A stretch of DNA of 64,000 bases from positions 744,001 through 808,000 of the forward strand of contig NC_089190.1 in NCBI RefSeq assembly GCF_947507565.1, in the 5' to 3' direction. A program made the position numbers and the translations under genes. The first letter of the stretch is position 1. Each line of letters opens with the position of its first letter. Below, one piece after another: positions 54,517-64,000 of this stretch. This DNA is from Oscarella lobularis (Eukaryota; Porifera; Homoscleromorpha; Homosclerophorida; Oscarellidae). Under the pieces are notes generated by a model, which was not told the DNA's origin, did no database searches, and worked only from the letters and a program-made list of their open reading frames with translations.

Positions 54517-55864
54517 ATGGATCAAGGTAATGCGGCTGCTGTGCGTGCTATGGTAGCATCAGGACTGACGCACGAGGCGATCAGCGCACGACTTTCGGCT
54601 ATAAACCCTGGACAACGAGGATTCAGCGAGATGAGTGTACGTCGTTTCTGTGCGCAACACATTATTTCCTTAAGAAGTGGACTGAGCGAAACAGAGCTCA
54701 ATCGCATGGTCTATGAAGCCATTAGAGACGTACGTACATAACGTATAATATCTGCCATTTTGAAAGTGCAATTTCTGCTGCTATCAATTTAGGTTGGACC
54801 AACGTACGGTGGTAAGATCATTAAGGGACTTCTGCTTGCAAAGGGATTTCGTGTGAGCAGCAGAAGAGTCGCTCAAGCGTTACGTACTGTTGCTCCCGGA
54901 TATCAAAGGCTTAGGCACATTCGCGCAGAGCGCCAAACCAACCCGACTCCGTATACTGCAAAATATTTTGAACACAAACTGCATGTCGATCAAAATGAGA
55001 AGCTCGTCATGTACGGAGTGACACACTATGCGGCCATTGATGGATTCTCGGGATGATTGTAGCGTTCATTACAATGTCGATAAAGAATCCTATAACAATA
55101 TACGAATCTCTTTTTGAGTAGGCGTTTTATATAAGTTGTGGCACCCTTGAAGCAATGTTATTCATTTGTAGACCTCTTCTTTGGACCCACGGGATTTGGG
55201 ACACTATAAGAGTGGACCATGGTCGTGAGCATTATCTAATGCTTCACGTGCAGGATATGCTATCTGGCTGCCGCACAAACCCTCAACGTCGTCCTGTTGT
55301 TCAGACGTCGGCAACGACTGTAATTCTAAGTAGTGCACAAATCGATATGTCCCTGTCATGATACGATTTCTGGCAGAATCATACTATAGAGCGAATCTGG
55401 GTGGAGGTTAACGGTAGAGTTAACTACCCGATAAAGCTAGCTTTGAATGAAATGAACGACGCCGATGACATCGATCTGGAAGACACTCTACAGCAATTTG
55501 CCGTGTCAGAAGTAACGAAGCAAGTGGCTTCTCACGGCTGCAAAATCATGGTTTCTTCATGGAATAACCACGTTATCCCCGGTAAAAACGCTATGGAAAA
55601 CAATGATAAGATAGTATTTTTGGTAATGCAGGAAAAGGAATTCCGAACACCTTGGCTTCGTTCGCAAGAAGAACAGGATCTGTTCTATTTCCTTCAATAC
55701 CAACAGTTGAAGAAGCTGTTACAAGTTTTGAAGAAGAAGGGGGAACTTTGACCCGTCAAAGTAACTTCGGCCAAGACCCACTGGAACAGCATCCGCAAAG
55801 AATTGCAAGACGCGATTACTTTTTTCATCGACGATTTCCATCTATGGAATTTCGGAAATGTTAA
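54517..55864 (+). pseudogene. Second integrase-type (rve) transposase gene, spliced, lightly damaged
   Basis: The ATG at 54517 gives MDQGNAAAVRAMVASGLTHE. Introns fit at 54730-54792 (63 nt), about 55117-55171, 55320-55376 (57 nt) and 55582-55631 (50 nt). Joined exons read IRD-VGPTYGGKIIKGLLLA, KLHVDQNEKLVMYGVTHYAA (first Asp), IRVDHGREHYLMLHVQ (second Asp), QTSATT-NHTIERIWVEVN (Glu) and NNHVIPG-KGIPNTLASFAR. The DDE triad is therefore complete. One 1-nt loss at about 55053 (IDGFSG then MIVAFITMSIKNP in another frame) and an imperfect donor near 55117 are the only lesions seen. The protein type is another widespread metazoan integrase-like transposase, distinct in sequence from the one at 17361. 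Confidence 0.72.
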
Positions 55865-56035
55865 TGGCGATTCCACTTCGTTTAAAGCAGCTATTAAGTT
55901 TTATTTCACTTTGACTAAAGCGTTGTAAAGAGAATAATGCAAGCACATTGAAATAGTATTCTATGCCAAATCAATGGACATATAAAAGACGAAGTAGGAA
56001 ATACGGGTAAGTAATACGATTTACGAACGCGAATA
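55865..56035. other. Flank of the 56-kb transposon; no gene
   Basis: No coding signature. The right part (AATACG... ACGAACGCGAATA) resembles the TACGAAAT low-complexity sequence on the far side of the transposon, suggesting insertion into that repeat. Confidence 0.4.
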
Positions 56036-56564
56036 GACCCTTTAAGGGGGCGTGATTTTTTAGAGCATGCGCATTTGTTGACGGTAAAGAGTACAATCAA
56101 CAACGATTATTTTCTGCGCATTTGTCGAAGAACGAGAGAGTCTGGCGTCGAACGGGCATTGGATTACGGTAGGCTTTGTTTTGACAGACTCAAGCATTTG
56201 CTTCCTGGGTTAATTTGTAGTCGTTATCGCCGCAAACTGCGATGTTGCCGCCATCTTGAGAAACATATACTCGGCTGCAACTTCGTTCCAAAAGCCCACA
56301 CAAACAGCGCACCTTCACCGCCGGATGGAGCGTCTACAAACCTACTCACCCACCTTCTGCCTTGAGGTAAGCGTTTCTTCTAGCGGCGCAAATCGCCGAT
56401 ACAGCGTCGCACGTCGGCGTAGCGTCTTCAAAAGCGAAAAATTACACAACACGTCGCCACAAATCTTGTCTTACCGGTATCGTACGCCAATATTCTGCGT
56501 CTGCGCGTCACACTACGCTCTCGATCGCAGCACGATGGCGTCGTCGTCGTCTACTCCAAGCTAT
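56036..56564 (+). repeat. Left 529-bp inverted repeat including start codon
   Basis: Matches the reverse complement of 59701-60229 up to the tenth codon of the gene (MASSSSTPSY). It contains a possible 5'-UTR intron with donor GAG|GTAAGC at about 56366 and acceptor TCGCAG at 56530. Confidence 0.95.
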
Positions 56565-58163
56565 GACGATCCTGCTCGATGGACTATCGCACGGCTTAAG
56601 GATTGGTTGCGACAACACAGTCGTAATGCACCGATCGGAGGAACTAGGTTACAGCTTGTGGCGCATGTGAACAGTGTAATGAGGCGCGACGAACTTGAGG
56701 CAGAGCTAGAAGCAGCGGAAGTACAAGTTCACGTTAGTCAGCCGCCGGATTATAGCATTCTTCCACGAGAGGATTCGACATGGTCAGATGATGTCGACAA
56801 CTTTCCGAAGCTAGACGAGGACGTGGTCGAGTCGTACCTCAAACAGTTTAGTGGTTATACTAAAGGCTGGAATACTGGAGTACGACTTGTGAGCGACGGT
56901 CATCTAACCGGTCTGTGTTACTTCGGTGAAGGTGGACGCGGCTTCTTCAAAGGGCGTTGCAAACCGACAATGTGCTCAACACCACCATTTTACAAACCCT
57001 TTGTTGTCGTGGATGTACCAGATAAAACAGACGGAGAGAGTCTCCAGATCCTTGGAGGAAACTGCACCTGCAAAGCAGGCCAGACGCAATCTTGCGTACA
57101 CATTTGTGCTTTGATCATAATGGTGTCTTTTCTTGGAGAACAGAGCTGCACGTCAAAGCCCTGGGTTAGACCTAGTGCGTCTGGTACCACTGCACAAGCC
57201 GTCACATTTGTCAAAAATCTTGATCTTGGACATGTGGGGCAAGCAAAAGAATGGGAAGGTGAAGCATTGTGCATTGACGACCTCGAATCGCTGTTTATAG
57301 AAGCGGAAGTTTCCTGCTCTTGGACCGATTACAGAAAAATCGAGCGAGAAAATCGGGAGAAAAGCGTGTCTTCTGAGCTTCAGGCTCGGATCAGTGTCGT
57401 CGATCCCGTAGCAAAACTGCAAGCCATTGCTAGGTCAAAATTGGAAGAAAATCTTACCGTTCAAGATCTTGTCGATGCGTTGCATGTGTCAAGTAGTGAA
57501 CGCGAGGCTATTGCTGAAATGACGTCCGACCAGGCTTTAACGCCTCTGTGGCATCAGGCTCGACAACTGAGAATAACATCATCTAATTTTAGTTTGGTAT
57601 GCAAGTATGGCGAGCCACGCCTTTTGCCACCGTCATCAGTAAAACGCCTGCTTGGAAACGAAGATTTGTCAGGTCTAGCACCAATCAAATACGGCCGATC
57701 TACGGAATCGAAAGCGGTAGAAGAGTACAAGCGCGTGACTTCACCACGTAGTGTTCATACCTGTGGATTCTACGTCGACGAAGATCTTCATTTCATAGGT
57801 GCATCACCGGACCGTATGATCGTACTTGCAGACGGCAGCAAAGGACTGCTAGAAGTTAAGTGCCCATTCAAACATAGATTTTCAAGTATAGTTCGTGCTC
57901 TCGAGGATCCCAATTTTTGCCTTAGCATCGACAACGGAGAGATTAAGCTAAAAAAGAATCATCAATATTACTATCAAGTGACAGGACAAATGGGAGTTTG
58001 CCAGATGAATTGGCTTCACTTTGTTGTATACACAGAAATTGAAATTCACATTGAAGAAATCAAGATCGACCACCATTTCTGGGACCAAATGAAACGTTGT
58101 CTGTCATCATGTTATTACAATCAAATAGGCAAGCTGCATTTAGAACGCTTGATGTCTGAGTGA
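56535..58163 (+). CDS. SWIM-finger / YqaJ-like exonuclease protein
   Basis: The ATG at 56535 lies in the inverted repeat; the next upstream in-frame region looks like UTR. The product has 542 residues. After the shared MASSSSTPSY comes a SAP-like helix pair (WTIARLKDWLRQHSRNAPIG, then GTRLQLVAHV). A SWIM zinc finger sits near residues 177-189 (NCTCKAGQTQSCVH). From about 350 on there is a YqaJ/lambda-exonuclease-like nuclease with GASPDRMIV (Asp ~426), LLEVKCPF (Glu and Lys ~440) and YYYQVTGQMGVC (Gln ~478), the expected metal-binding pattern. Such nucleases are thought to process DNA ends or help target or repair transposition; that role is inferred. It is convergent with the transposase gene and shows no lesion. 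Confidence 0.85.
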   Translation: MASSSSTPSYDDPARWTIARLKDWLRQHSRNAPIGGTRLQLVAHVNSVMRRDELEAELEAAEVQVHVSQPPDYSILPREDSTWSDDVDNFPKLDEDVVESYLKQFSGYTKGWNTGVRLVSDGHLTGLCYFGEGGRGFFKGRCKPTMCSTPPFYKPFVVVDVPDKTDGESLQILGGNCTCKAGQTQSCVHICALIIMVSFLGEQSCTSKPWVRPSASGTTAQAVTFVKNLDLGHVGQAKEWEGEALCIDDLESLFIEAEVSCSWTDYRKIERENREKSVSSELQARISVVDPVAKLQAIARSKLEENLTVQDLVDALHVSSSEREAIAEMTSDQALTPLWHQARQLRITSSNFSLVCKYGEPRLLPPSSVKRLLGNEDLSGLAPIKYGRSTESKAVEEYKRVTSPRSVHTCGFYVDEDLHFIGASPDRMIVLADGSKGLLEVKCPFKHRFSSIVRALEDPNFCLSIDNGEIKLKKNHQYYYQVTGQMGVCQMNWLHFVVYTEIEIHIEEIKIDHHFWDQMKRCLSSCYYNQIGKLHLERLMSE

Positions 58164-58176
58164 CTACTAAGTGTTG

Positions 58177-59730
58177 TTAGTGACGTTCTCCGATGAGACG
58201 TACCTGTAGGTTTACGAGAGCAGCTGTAATAATCATTATCTGATCCAAAGTACCTTGTGTTGTACTGTTGTTCTGTCGTCGGTTAATGTAATGAAATTCT
58301 CTTAGGCGGACAAAAGCTCTTTCGACATGAACTCTAGCTGACGCTAATTTTCTGCTGTAAAGTGCTTCCTGTCCTGTCAACTGAGCTCTGCCTTTCAGGA
58401 AAGACGGGATGGACAGGAACGCTTGACGTTCAGCAAGCAAGTCGGCAACTTTGAAACCCCTGTCAGCTAGAATTCTCTGTCCTGGTTTTACAAGCTCAAG
58501 AAGACCACTTTTCTCCACAGTCTTTCTGTCAGAAGTACAACCAGGGAATCCCGATGACATGTACACAAATGAACCAGTATAGAGATCAATAGCCGCCAAA
58601 TAGTTTACCGTCGTGTGATTTTTGTAGGAAGAAAACGTTGCTTTCTGAGTAGAAAGTTTTCGAGGCTTTTCGGTAAATATTTCTGTGCAATCGATTGCCG
58701 CTACTGTGTTTGGGAAGTACGCCAAAACGTCCCATTTGGGACCCGCGGTTGTTTGAGGCCAGCTGATTATTTTTGAGAAATGTTTGAAAAGGAACGGCAA
58801 CCATGCGCCCATGACCTTTGAAACGTAAGCTATAGAAACGCCAAAACGATATGCTAAGTCTTCTTCGTAGAGGCCCAATCGTAGTCTCAGCAGAACCATA
58901 AAAAATTCATCTTGCAGACAAATTTTTCGACTTGCTCCCGACATTTGACGGGCGGGATAGCCGTGATCAAGACGAATTCTTTCAACCGTTTGATCTGTGA
59001 CACCCTTTGTTGATGGAAACAGAACAATGCTCTTTGCTGCAGGCTCCAACCATGCCCACAGTATGTTAAACGTTTTCAACCCAACGATCCCTGTGTGAAA
59101 CTTCACTGCGGCATCAGATGTCAGTGAATCAATGCAAAATCTTTTCTTCTCCAAGGCAACCTGAAGCCGCGATCTTTCGATTCTTAACTGTGCGTTCTCG
59201 TCACGCAGTTCAGCGCAGTCCTTTCGCTGGCACTCTTCTTCGCAAACAGGCGGAACAGCCATCATAACATCATCATCATTATGTTCAACAGCAACGGGAT
59301 CTGCTGTTACGAAATCTTCTGAGCTTGCACAAATCCCTTCGATCTCAGGTATCGCTGACAGTCGACTTGTCCGATATGTCTTGTGAGAGAATACTGTAGG
59401 CAGGATATTCTTGTCCTTCGCACTTGGACCCCGTCTCTCCTCGTAATGAAGGTTGCAAATGACAGCGCTTGAACCAGGAATCCAATCGCGGCCTCTCGCA
59501 TCTTGACGAGATATTCTCCGTAAGACAATTTTGCGCACCGTCTCCGACATAGATGACAAGGAGAAGAGCTTCAATATTGATGCGGCGTTCGGGCAGCTTG
59601 TGCTGCTAAGCGATGAGCACCCACACAGAAGAGACGTACCGCCAGGTAGTTGAGGACAGCGATTTTTTCGATTGTGACAGCCTGGAACGCAGCACTGTCG
59701 ATAGCTTGGAGTAGACGACGACGAAGCCAT
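58177..59730 (-). CDS. THAP-domain DDE transposase (ISL2EU/Harbinger-type DDE_4)
   Basis: The ATG at 59730 lies in the right inverted repeat, giving 517 residues. A THAP zinc domain covers about 12-115 (C14, C18, C92, H95, closing with LPTVF). A coiled coil follows (AELRDENAQLRIERSRLQVA, ~172-192), then an HTH_Tnp_4-like segment (LYEEDLAYRFGVSIAYVSKV). The DDE_4 catalytic domain has VAAIDCTEI (D347), GCTSDRKTV (D401), ILADRGF (D423) and ARVHVERAF (E470). All ligands expected for DNA binding and catalysis are present. The long gap between the THAP Cys pairs holds a Ser/Cys-rich loop (TSLLCGCSSLSSTSC), longer than usual. It would mobilise the surrounding element. Confidence 0.88.
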   Translation of the reverse strand: MASSSSTPSYRQCCVPGCHNRKNRCPQLPGGTSLLCGCSSLSSTSCPNAASILKLFSLSSMSETVRKIVLRRISRQDARGRDWIPGSSAVICNLHYEERRGPSAKDKNILPTVFSHKTYRTSRLSAIPEIEGICASSEDFVTADPVAVEHNDDDVMMAVPPVCEEECQRKDCAELRDENAQLRIERSRLQVALEKKRFCIDSLTSDAAVKFHTGIVGLKTFNILWAWLEPAAKSIVLFPSTKGVTDQTVERIRLDHGYPARQMSGASRKICLQDEFFMVLLRLRLGLYEEDLAYRFGVSIAYVSKVMGAWLPFLFKHFSKIISWPQTTAGPKWDVLAYFPNTVAAIDCTEIFTEKPRKLSTQKATFSSYKNHTTVNYLAAIDLYTGSFVYMSSGFPGCTSDRKTVEKSGLLELVKPGQRILADRGFKVADLLAERQAFLSIPSFLKGRAQLTGQEALYSRKLASARVHVERAFVRLREFHYINRRQNNSTTQGTLDQIMIITAALVNLQVRLIGERH

Positions 59731-60229
59731 CGTGCTGCGATCGAGAGCGTAGTGTGACGCGCAGACGCAGAATATTGGCGTACGATACCGGTAAGACAAG
59801 ATTTGTGGCGACGTGTTGTGTAATTTTTCGCTTTTGAAGACGCTACGCCGACGTGCGACGCTGTATCGGCGATTTGCGCCGTTAGAAGAAACGCTTACCT
59901 CAAGGCAGAAGGTGGGTGAGTAGGTTTGTAGACGCTCCATCCGGCGGTGAAGGTGCGCTGTTTGTGTGGGCTTTTGGAACGAAGTTGCAGCCGAGTATAT
60001 GTTTCTCAAGATGGCGGCGACATCGCAGTTTGCGGCGATAACGACTACAAATTAACCCAGGAAGCAAATGCTTGAGTCTGTCAAAACAAAGCCTACCGTA
60101 ATCCAATGCCCGTTCGACGCCAGACTCTCTCGTTCTTCGACAAATGCGCAGAAAATAATCGTTATTGATTGTACTCTTTACCGTCAACAAATGCGCATGC
60201 TCTAAAAAATCACGCCCCCTTAAAGGGTC
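59701..60229 (-). repeat. Right 529-bp inverted repeat including start codon
   Basis: Reverse complement of 56036-56564; differences noted at the third base of codon 2, in the 5' leader and near the terminus. Confidence 0.95.
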
Positions 60230-60233
60230 TATT

Positions 60234-60475
60234 ATACGAAATCCAAAAAACGACATACGAAATACTATATACGAAACACTAAAGACGAAATATGGAATAC
60301 AGAATGAAAAATAAGAAATACAGAATACAAAATACGAAACACTAGTAAGAAACACAAAATACAGACAATAAATACAAAATACAGAATACGAAATGCGAAA
60401 CACAGAATACAAAAGAGGAAATACTAGTAAGAAATACGAAATACAGAATACGAAATACGAAATATAGAATGACCG
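60234..60475. repeat. A-rich TACGAAATAC low-complexity repeat
   Basis: Degenerate copies of AATACGAAATACAGAATAC, with AACACTAGTAAGAAA occurring twice (60338 and 60421). No coding potential. Confidence 0.75.
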
Positions 60476-60801
60476 AAAGGTGCACGGACCAATAGGCCAT
60501 TTTTCTTTATTATGTGGTAATCATAATAAAATATTAATATTTGTATAAAAATAGATGTTACTTTCCCATCCACATTTTGTGTCTTTCTACTAATAAACTG
60601 ACAAATGATTGAATATTTGCCTTGCATGGCAATGATATTTAATATTATAGAATAGTAACTTTTAGAATTTTGCCTTCGTTGAGGCCAATTCGGAAAGAGT
60701 CTTCAAAGATGAGTAAGCGAGAAGGAGAATTATTGAGAACAAACAAACGGCAGAGAAGGTGACATGCACTAGAGACAACGTCTAACTAAGGAAAGAATAA
60801 A
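60476..60801. other. AT-rich spacer; no gene
   Basis: No coding signature. Confidence 0.4.
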
Positions 60802-62743
60802 TTAGCTATGTCTTAGATGAGGTTGAACTGGCGTTTGCGCTCCGTCGATAAGTCTGAAAAAGAAAAAAGACCGAAAATTCGAGACAGTTTGTGGGTTATA
60901 CTGCAGCAGGACGGAAAAGCGGCGCCTCCAGTAGCAGGCGAACTGATTTCGGTCGGATTTTCCCCTGGTGCGCTCGACGTGCGTCAGGAAAACTTTAAAG
61001 AATTCGTCTGCCAGCTTTCCCAGTGACCGAACTGCTCGAAGACGAGCGGGTAAAACCTTGCAGCTGCGCCTGAGGGCCGAATGTTGGCGTCGTACTTTTC
61101 GACCTTTGCTGCTTTTCGGATGATTGCCGCAGCGCAATCTTCGACAGCAGAACAACGGGACGCTTCGGAGCTCCAAGGACGAGCCAGAGAGATATCAAGC
61201 TCCATAGAAACACCGGCTTCGAATCTTCATGCAACAATGTCCGGTCAATTCTCGTTATTGAAATAGCAAAATCGCAGTTCGACCTTGCACGAAAGACCCG
61301 CGTCTCGAAAGCAGTCTGCCCAGCCGGAGACGATGTTGTTGTGAGCCCTGACTGGACCGCCGTGCTTGCAGGTTAGCAGGTGATAGCCTTGGTTGTCGAT
61401 AACAGAATTGCACTCGCAAGAGTCGAAGCAAGCAAGGGCTAAGTCGAGGGGACAGCCCAGTCTCATGTACGCTGCTAAACGAAAATCGTTAGACTTTAGC
61501 GCAAGCGCCCTTTAGGTAGGAACTGCGTCCACCCAGCGACCAGCCTGGCTGCCGCGGCAGGAGCGCAGACGAGCAACATCGCGATGGTCAGCGAAAACAC
61601 TTCAGCGGCCGAAGACCGGTAAATTTCGGAGCAAAGAGTTTTTTGTAGCTTTCCCGTAAATGACGACAGGTCCGACATAGTTTTGACTGGCGCCTTTTCT
61701 AAGTTTGGGCCAAGGCGGACTTGAAGAGACCACAATGCGAGGTTCAGAGATTGTTCGACGTAGCGGAGAGAAAGCAAGTCTTTGGTGCTGAGAGAGTTTG
61801 AAAAACGGTCTGGTAGGTTGGTCAGCGAGTTGCTCCATCCTGCTAGAAAAGCAGACTCTGTGATGTCAGACAGCAACGGCAAGCCAAAACCGCCTAATTT
61901 AATTGGCAGTGCTGCCTGTTGCCATTGTTTGTCCGACAGGTGGTTTACCAGAAGAATTTCTTCAAACGACGACCTGAAAGTGTTATCGTGGTGTGATAGC
62001 TCTTCGAAAAAGTGACGATGGAATAGTTCTCCGGAGGTGGTTGAGACTCGTTGCGTAGCAATGCGGAAGTAAGAGCAGACTGCATTGAGGATCTCCCAAA
62101 CTGCTTATCTTCGAGCCGAGCTCTGCCTTTTTAAAGAGTGACTTATGCAGAAGTCATCGCTGTATTCAGGTTGACCAATGGGCGCTCCGAGAACTGTTGT
62201 TCCAACCGATTGACAGGACACAGGCGACGATTGCGGGAGATGGACAGGGCAAAAAATATCGCACTTCCTGTCGGCGATGCAGAGGTGCAAATCGCCGAAA
62301 GATTGCTTAAGGTCCGAGAAAGCAGCAAAAACTTCCTGTGCTCAAAAATAAAGACGTCGTCGAGACACGTCAGAATGACGACGTTAGGAAGACTGCATTG
62401 CAAGTCCACCAACGTTTGATGGATTGCAACAGCTAATAGTGCCGGCCCCAAAGGGTCTCCTTGGTAGACGTCTTCCTAAGAAGACAGCAGTGTCACGCCG
62501 GAAGACAATACAAAGACAAGAGAGCTGAAGCGGCCGTACATTTGGCAAAAATGTGGCATTAACGACGGAAAGCTCTCTGAGAGACGTCGGCGTATTGCCT
62601 CACGACTAATAATTGAATTGCACGCGTTTTTGACGTCCGTCTTTAAAAGCATCCAGTCATTGAGGAGCGCTTGGACGTGATGAATGATGAGTTCCGAACC
62701 GCAGGGTGTAGAGACGCCGTGTTGGATCGGCGAAAAGTAAGAT
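60802..62743 (-). pseudogene. Retroelement reverse transcriptase with restriction-like nuclease tail, 5'-truncated
   Basis: The minus strand from 62743 reads GVSTPCGSELIIHHVQALLN, KTDVKNACNSII, QGDPLGPALLAVAIHQTLVD and the catalytic CLDDVFI (62395-62360). After a gap comes LPLLSDITESAFLAGWSNSL and SLNLALWSLQVRLG. The C-terminus has a Cys-rich CECNSVIDNQGYHLLTCKHG, GPVRAHNNIVSGWADCFRDA and a PD-(D/E)xK-like MELDISLARPWS, then FYPLVFEQFGHW. Stops (for example before EDVYQGDPLG) and frame changes kill it. The upstream end is cut at a GA/TC microsatellite. The nuclease would nick target DNA in an active element. The precise clade is not determined. Confidence 0.75.
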
Positions 62744-62767
62744 GCGAGAGAGAGAGAGAGAGAGAGA
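62744..62767. repeat. (GA)n microsatellite
   Basis: About 12 GA units at the truncated 5' side of the reverse-transcriptase fragment. Confidence 0.9.
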
Positions 62768-62868
62768 ATATATTTCAGTTACATAAAATAAAGCGCAGCT
62801 GCGCTAGAGCTAGAGTCGCAAGACCAACAAATAATAAAATACTCTATTATAAACAGTTCGAGTTTAAC

Positions 62869-62894
62869 GGACGCGAAGCTGAGCTTCGCGTTCC
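62869..62894. repeat. Perfect-stem hairpin between the two retroelement copies
   Basis: CGCGAAGCT and AGCTTCGCG separated by one base, extended by GGA/TTCC. It could be a 3'-end structure of the right-hand copy or a terminus of a small element; not resolved. Confidence 0.45.
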
Positions 62895-62946
62895 AAGTAT
62901 AGGTCAATACGGGAAGAGGAACCACACAAACGGGAAAGCTTATGGG

Positions 62947-63850
62947 TTATAATAATAAAGACGGAACATTGAAGAAGAACAGATAGACGACGACGCCAAT
63001 AGCACAAAAAAGTACTTTTGCCAGCCCGACCCTCAGAGCGTTGTACGAAATGTCCGAGACGATTGAGGAAATCACTTGCGTGCTTGCCCCAGCGTCCGAA
63101 GTGCTCTGCAACAACCGGAACAAAGCACGATGATGATCCGCAGACACGAACAACAGATGATTACTTCTCGATCTTTCTCTCCTCGCGGATTATTGCTGCA
63201 GTCCCATCTTCGACAGCAGCGCGACAACATGCCTTAGAACTCCAGGGATGTGCCAACGAGATATCGAGCTCGAACGATTCTCCTATTTTAGTGCCGAAAG
63301 CAACGATATTAGGGCGATCATCGTTATTGACATATTCATGACGGGGCTCGACACGGCAAGAGAGACCCGCATCTCGGACGCAGCCCAACCAGATACGACA
63401 CGGTTGTGGGACCGCAGCCATGCTTGCACGTGACAAGGTGGTGACAATTTTGATCAATTGGCTTTCCACATTCGCACGTCGTAATGCAAGCCGGAAAGGG
63501 AAGAGAGGCTGACCCAGGACTCATGCTAGATAACGAGCTCCTCTCGAGCGAGCTTTTTTTGCTTTCGCTTTCGGTGGCCCATTGCAAAATTGCTCCGTAT
63601 CTGTCGCATTTTTCTTTAATATCACTGGTATGTCCACTATCTACCGATATTACGTCATTCACTTTCCCGCAAACTGGCGAGAGAAAGCTCGTTCAAAAAG
63701 AAAGTCGTTTGTTGTCTGCGGAAAAAAGGTTCGTTTGAATCGGTGCTGTCCGCGCTGATACCGTTCAAGAGTGTCTCCCAATAGAGGGCAACACAGTCAA
63801 AGAAGCCTCTTTGAAAAAACAGACGCTTTCTGCCGCTGAATTCCACCGGG
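62947..63850 (-). pseudogene. Second copy of the retroelement C-terminal region
   Basis: The minus strand reads MNDVISVDSGHTSDIKEKCD, CECGKPIDQNCHHLVTCKHG, RDAGLSCRVEPRHEYVNNDD, RPNIVAFGTKIGESFELDIS plus LAHPWS, then AVEDGTAAIIREERKIEKY and a C-terminal hydrophobic tail. It parallels the neighbouring copy (same Cys/His cluster and ELDISLAxPWS nuclease motif) but is clearly diverged from it. Frame changes near 63400 and 63160 break it. The upstream part runs out of the window. Confidence 0.68.
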
Positions 63851-64000
63851 GGTAACCGATTTTGCTTTTTTACGCATTCGTCGATAAGCGAAACAATGCT
63901 TGTAAACAGGCGGAAAACATTTGTCTTTTCTCACGGCTTCTCGCAACGACTCGGCAATAATTATCGCGTTAGAATATCGGGTAGAAGGTGTCGTAGTAAC

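Larger units (their letters stand above)
56036..60229. mobile_element. Intact-looking ISL2EU-like transposon (THAP transposase + YqaJ nuclease)
   Basis: The element starts GACCCTTTAAGGGGGCGTGA and ends with its reverse complement. It is flanked by TA on both sides (TSD TA or AT, ambiguous because of the symmetric context). Inverted repeats are 529 bp each with only about four differences seen by eye. Inside are two convergent genes, both open throughout: a SWIM/YqaJ nuclease gene (plus) and a THAP-DDE transposase gene (minus), with stops 13 bp apart. A THAP-type DDE_4 transposase paired with a YqaJ-like nuclease is, to my recollection, the hallmark of ISL2EU elements; the name is an inference. 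The near-identity of the ends implies very recent movement. Confidence 0.88.

Noticed and set aside
56256-56534. Upstream extension of the YqaJ and THAP genes (MRNIYSAATSFQ...)
   Set aside because: The extension is the shared inverted-repeat leader and contains a good splice donor. The conserved MASSSSTPSY start with downstream domains fits better as the true N-terminus.
62869-62894. Helitron terminus at the 62.9-kb hairpin
   Set aside because: The stem is strong but no CTRR motif follows at the expected distance on either strand.

Overview
This is eukaryotic DNA from an invertebrate animal. GT-AG introns of about 42-70 nt recur in almost every gene whose splicing can be followed, and the transposon families are those common in sponges, cnidarians and other invertebrates. 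A sponge-like compact genome is my best guess, at low confidence. A 200-base run of N (46918-47117) marks an assembly gap. I see no rRNA, tRNA or CRISPR array and no recognisable housekeeping gene.

Layout. 0.6-5.8 kb: a degraded pogo/Tigger-like transposase gene split by a Ty3/Gypsy element with 111-113 bp LTRs. 5.9-16.7 kb: mostly minus-strand debris, including an unknown gene, a Helitron relic (3' end, PIF1 helicase, RPA-like protein), a piggyBac fragment, a second Helitron relic (Rep N-terminus and PIF1) and a SWIM-finger fragment. 16.9-22.4 kb: a complete-looking DNA transposon with a 6-bp target duplication and ~0.4-kb inverted repeats filled with 15-bp satellite. It carries a spliced integrase-type (IS3EU-like) transposase and, convergent to it, a spliced HECT-type E3 ubiquitin ligase. 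22.4-29 kb: a P-element/THAP9-like pseudogene, a Helitron tail with a minisatellite, a Penelope-like reverse transcriptase and a mariner-like DDE fragment. 30-42.75 kb: one enormous 21-bp minisatellite lying between a unique basic N-terminus and a C-terminal tail with a strong nuclear localisation signal. It is therefore best read as a single minus-strand gene for an acidic heptad-repeat protein, now broken by TAG/TAA codons and frameshifts that were copied by segmental duplication. 43-49 kb: sparse, with a truncated second Gypsy element. 50-54 kb: a Helitron RPA-like gene and a truncated Helitron Rep gene. 53.9-55.9 kb: a second, unrelated integrase-type transposase gene with a divergent partner. 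56.0-60.2 kb: an apparently intact transposon (ISL2EU-like) pairing a SWIM/YqaJ nuclease with a THAP-DDE transposase. Its 529-bp inverted repeats supply both genes with the same upstream region, start codon and first ten residues. 60.8-64 kb: two tandem fragments of a reverse-transcriptase element with a restriction-like nuclease tail.

The window therefore records repeated nesting of mobile elements around one possible host gene, the acidic repeat gene. The most notable items are the transposon-borne HECT ligase, the shared-N-terminus design of the 56-60 kb element, the acidic heptad gene, and a TCACGTGA promoter box lying 20-60 bp upstream of several unrelated start codons.
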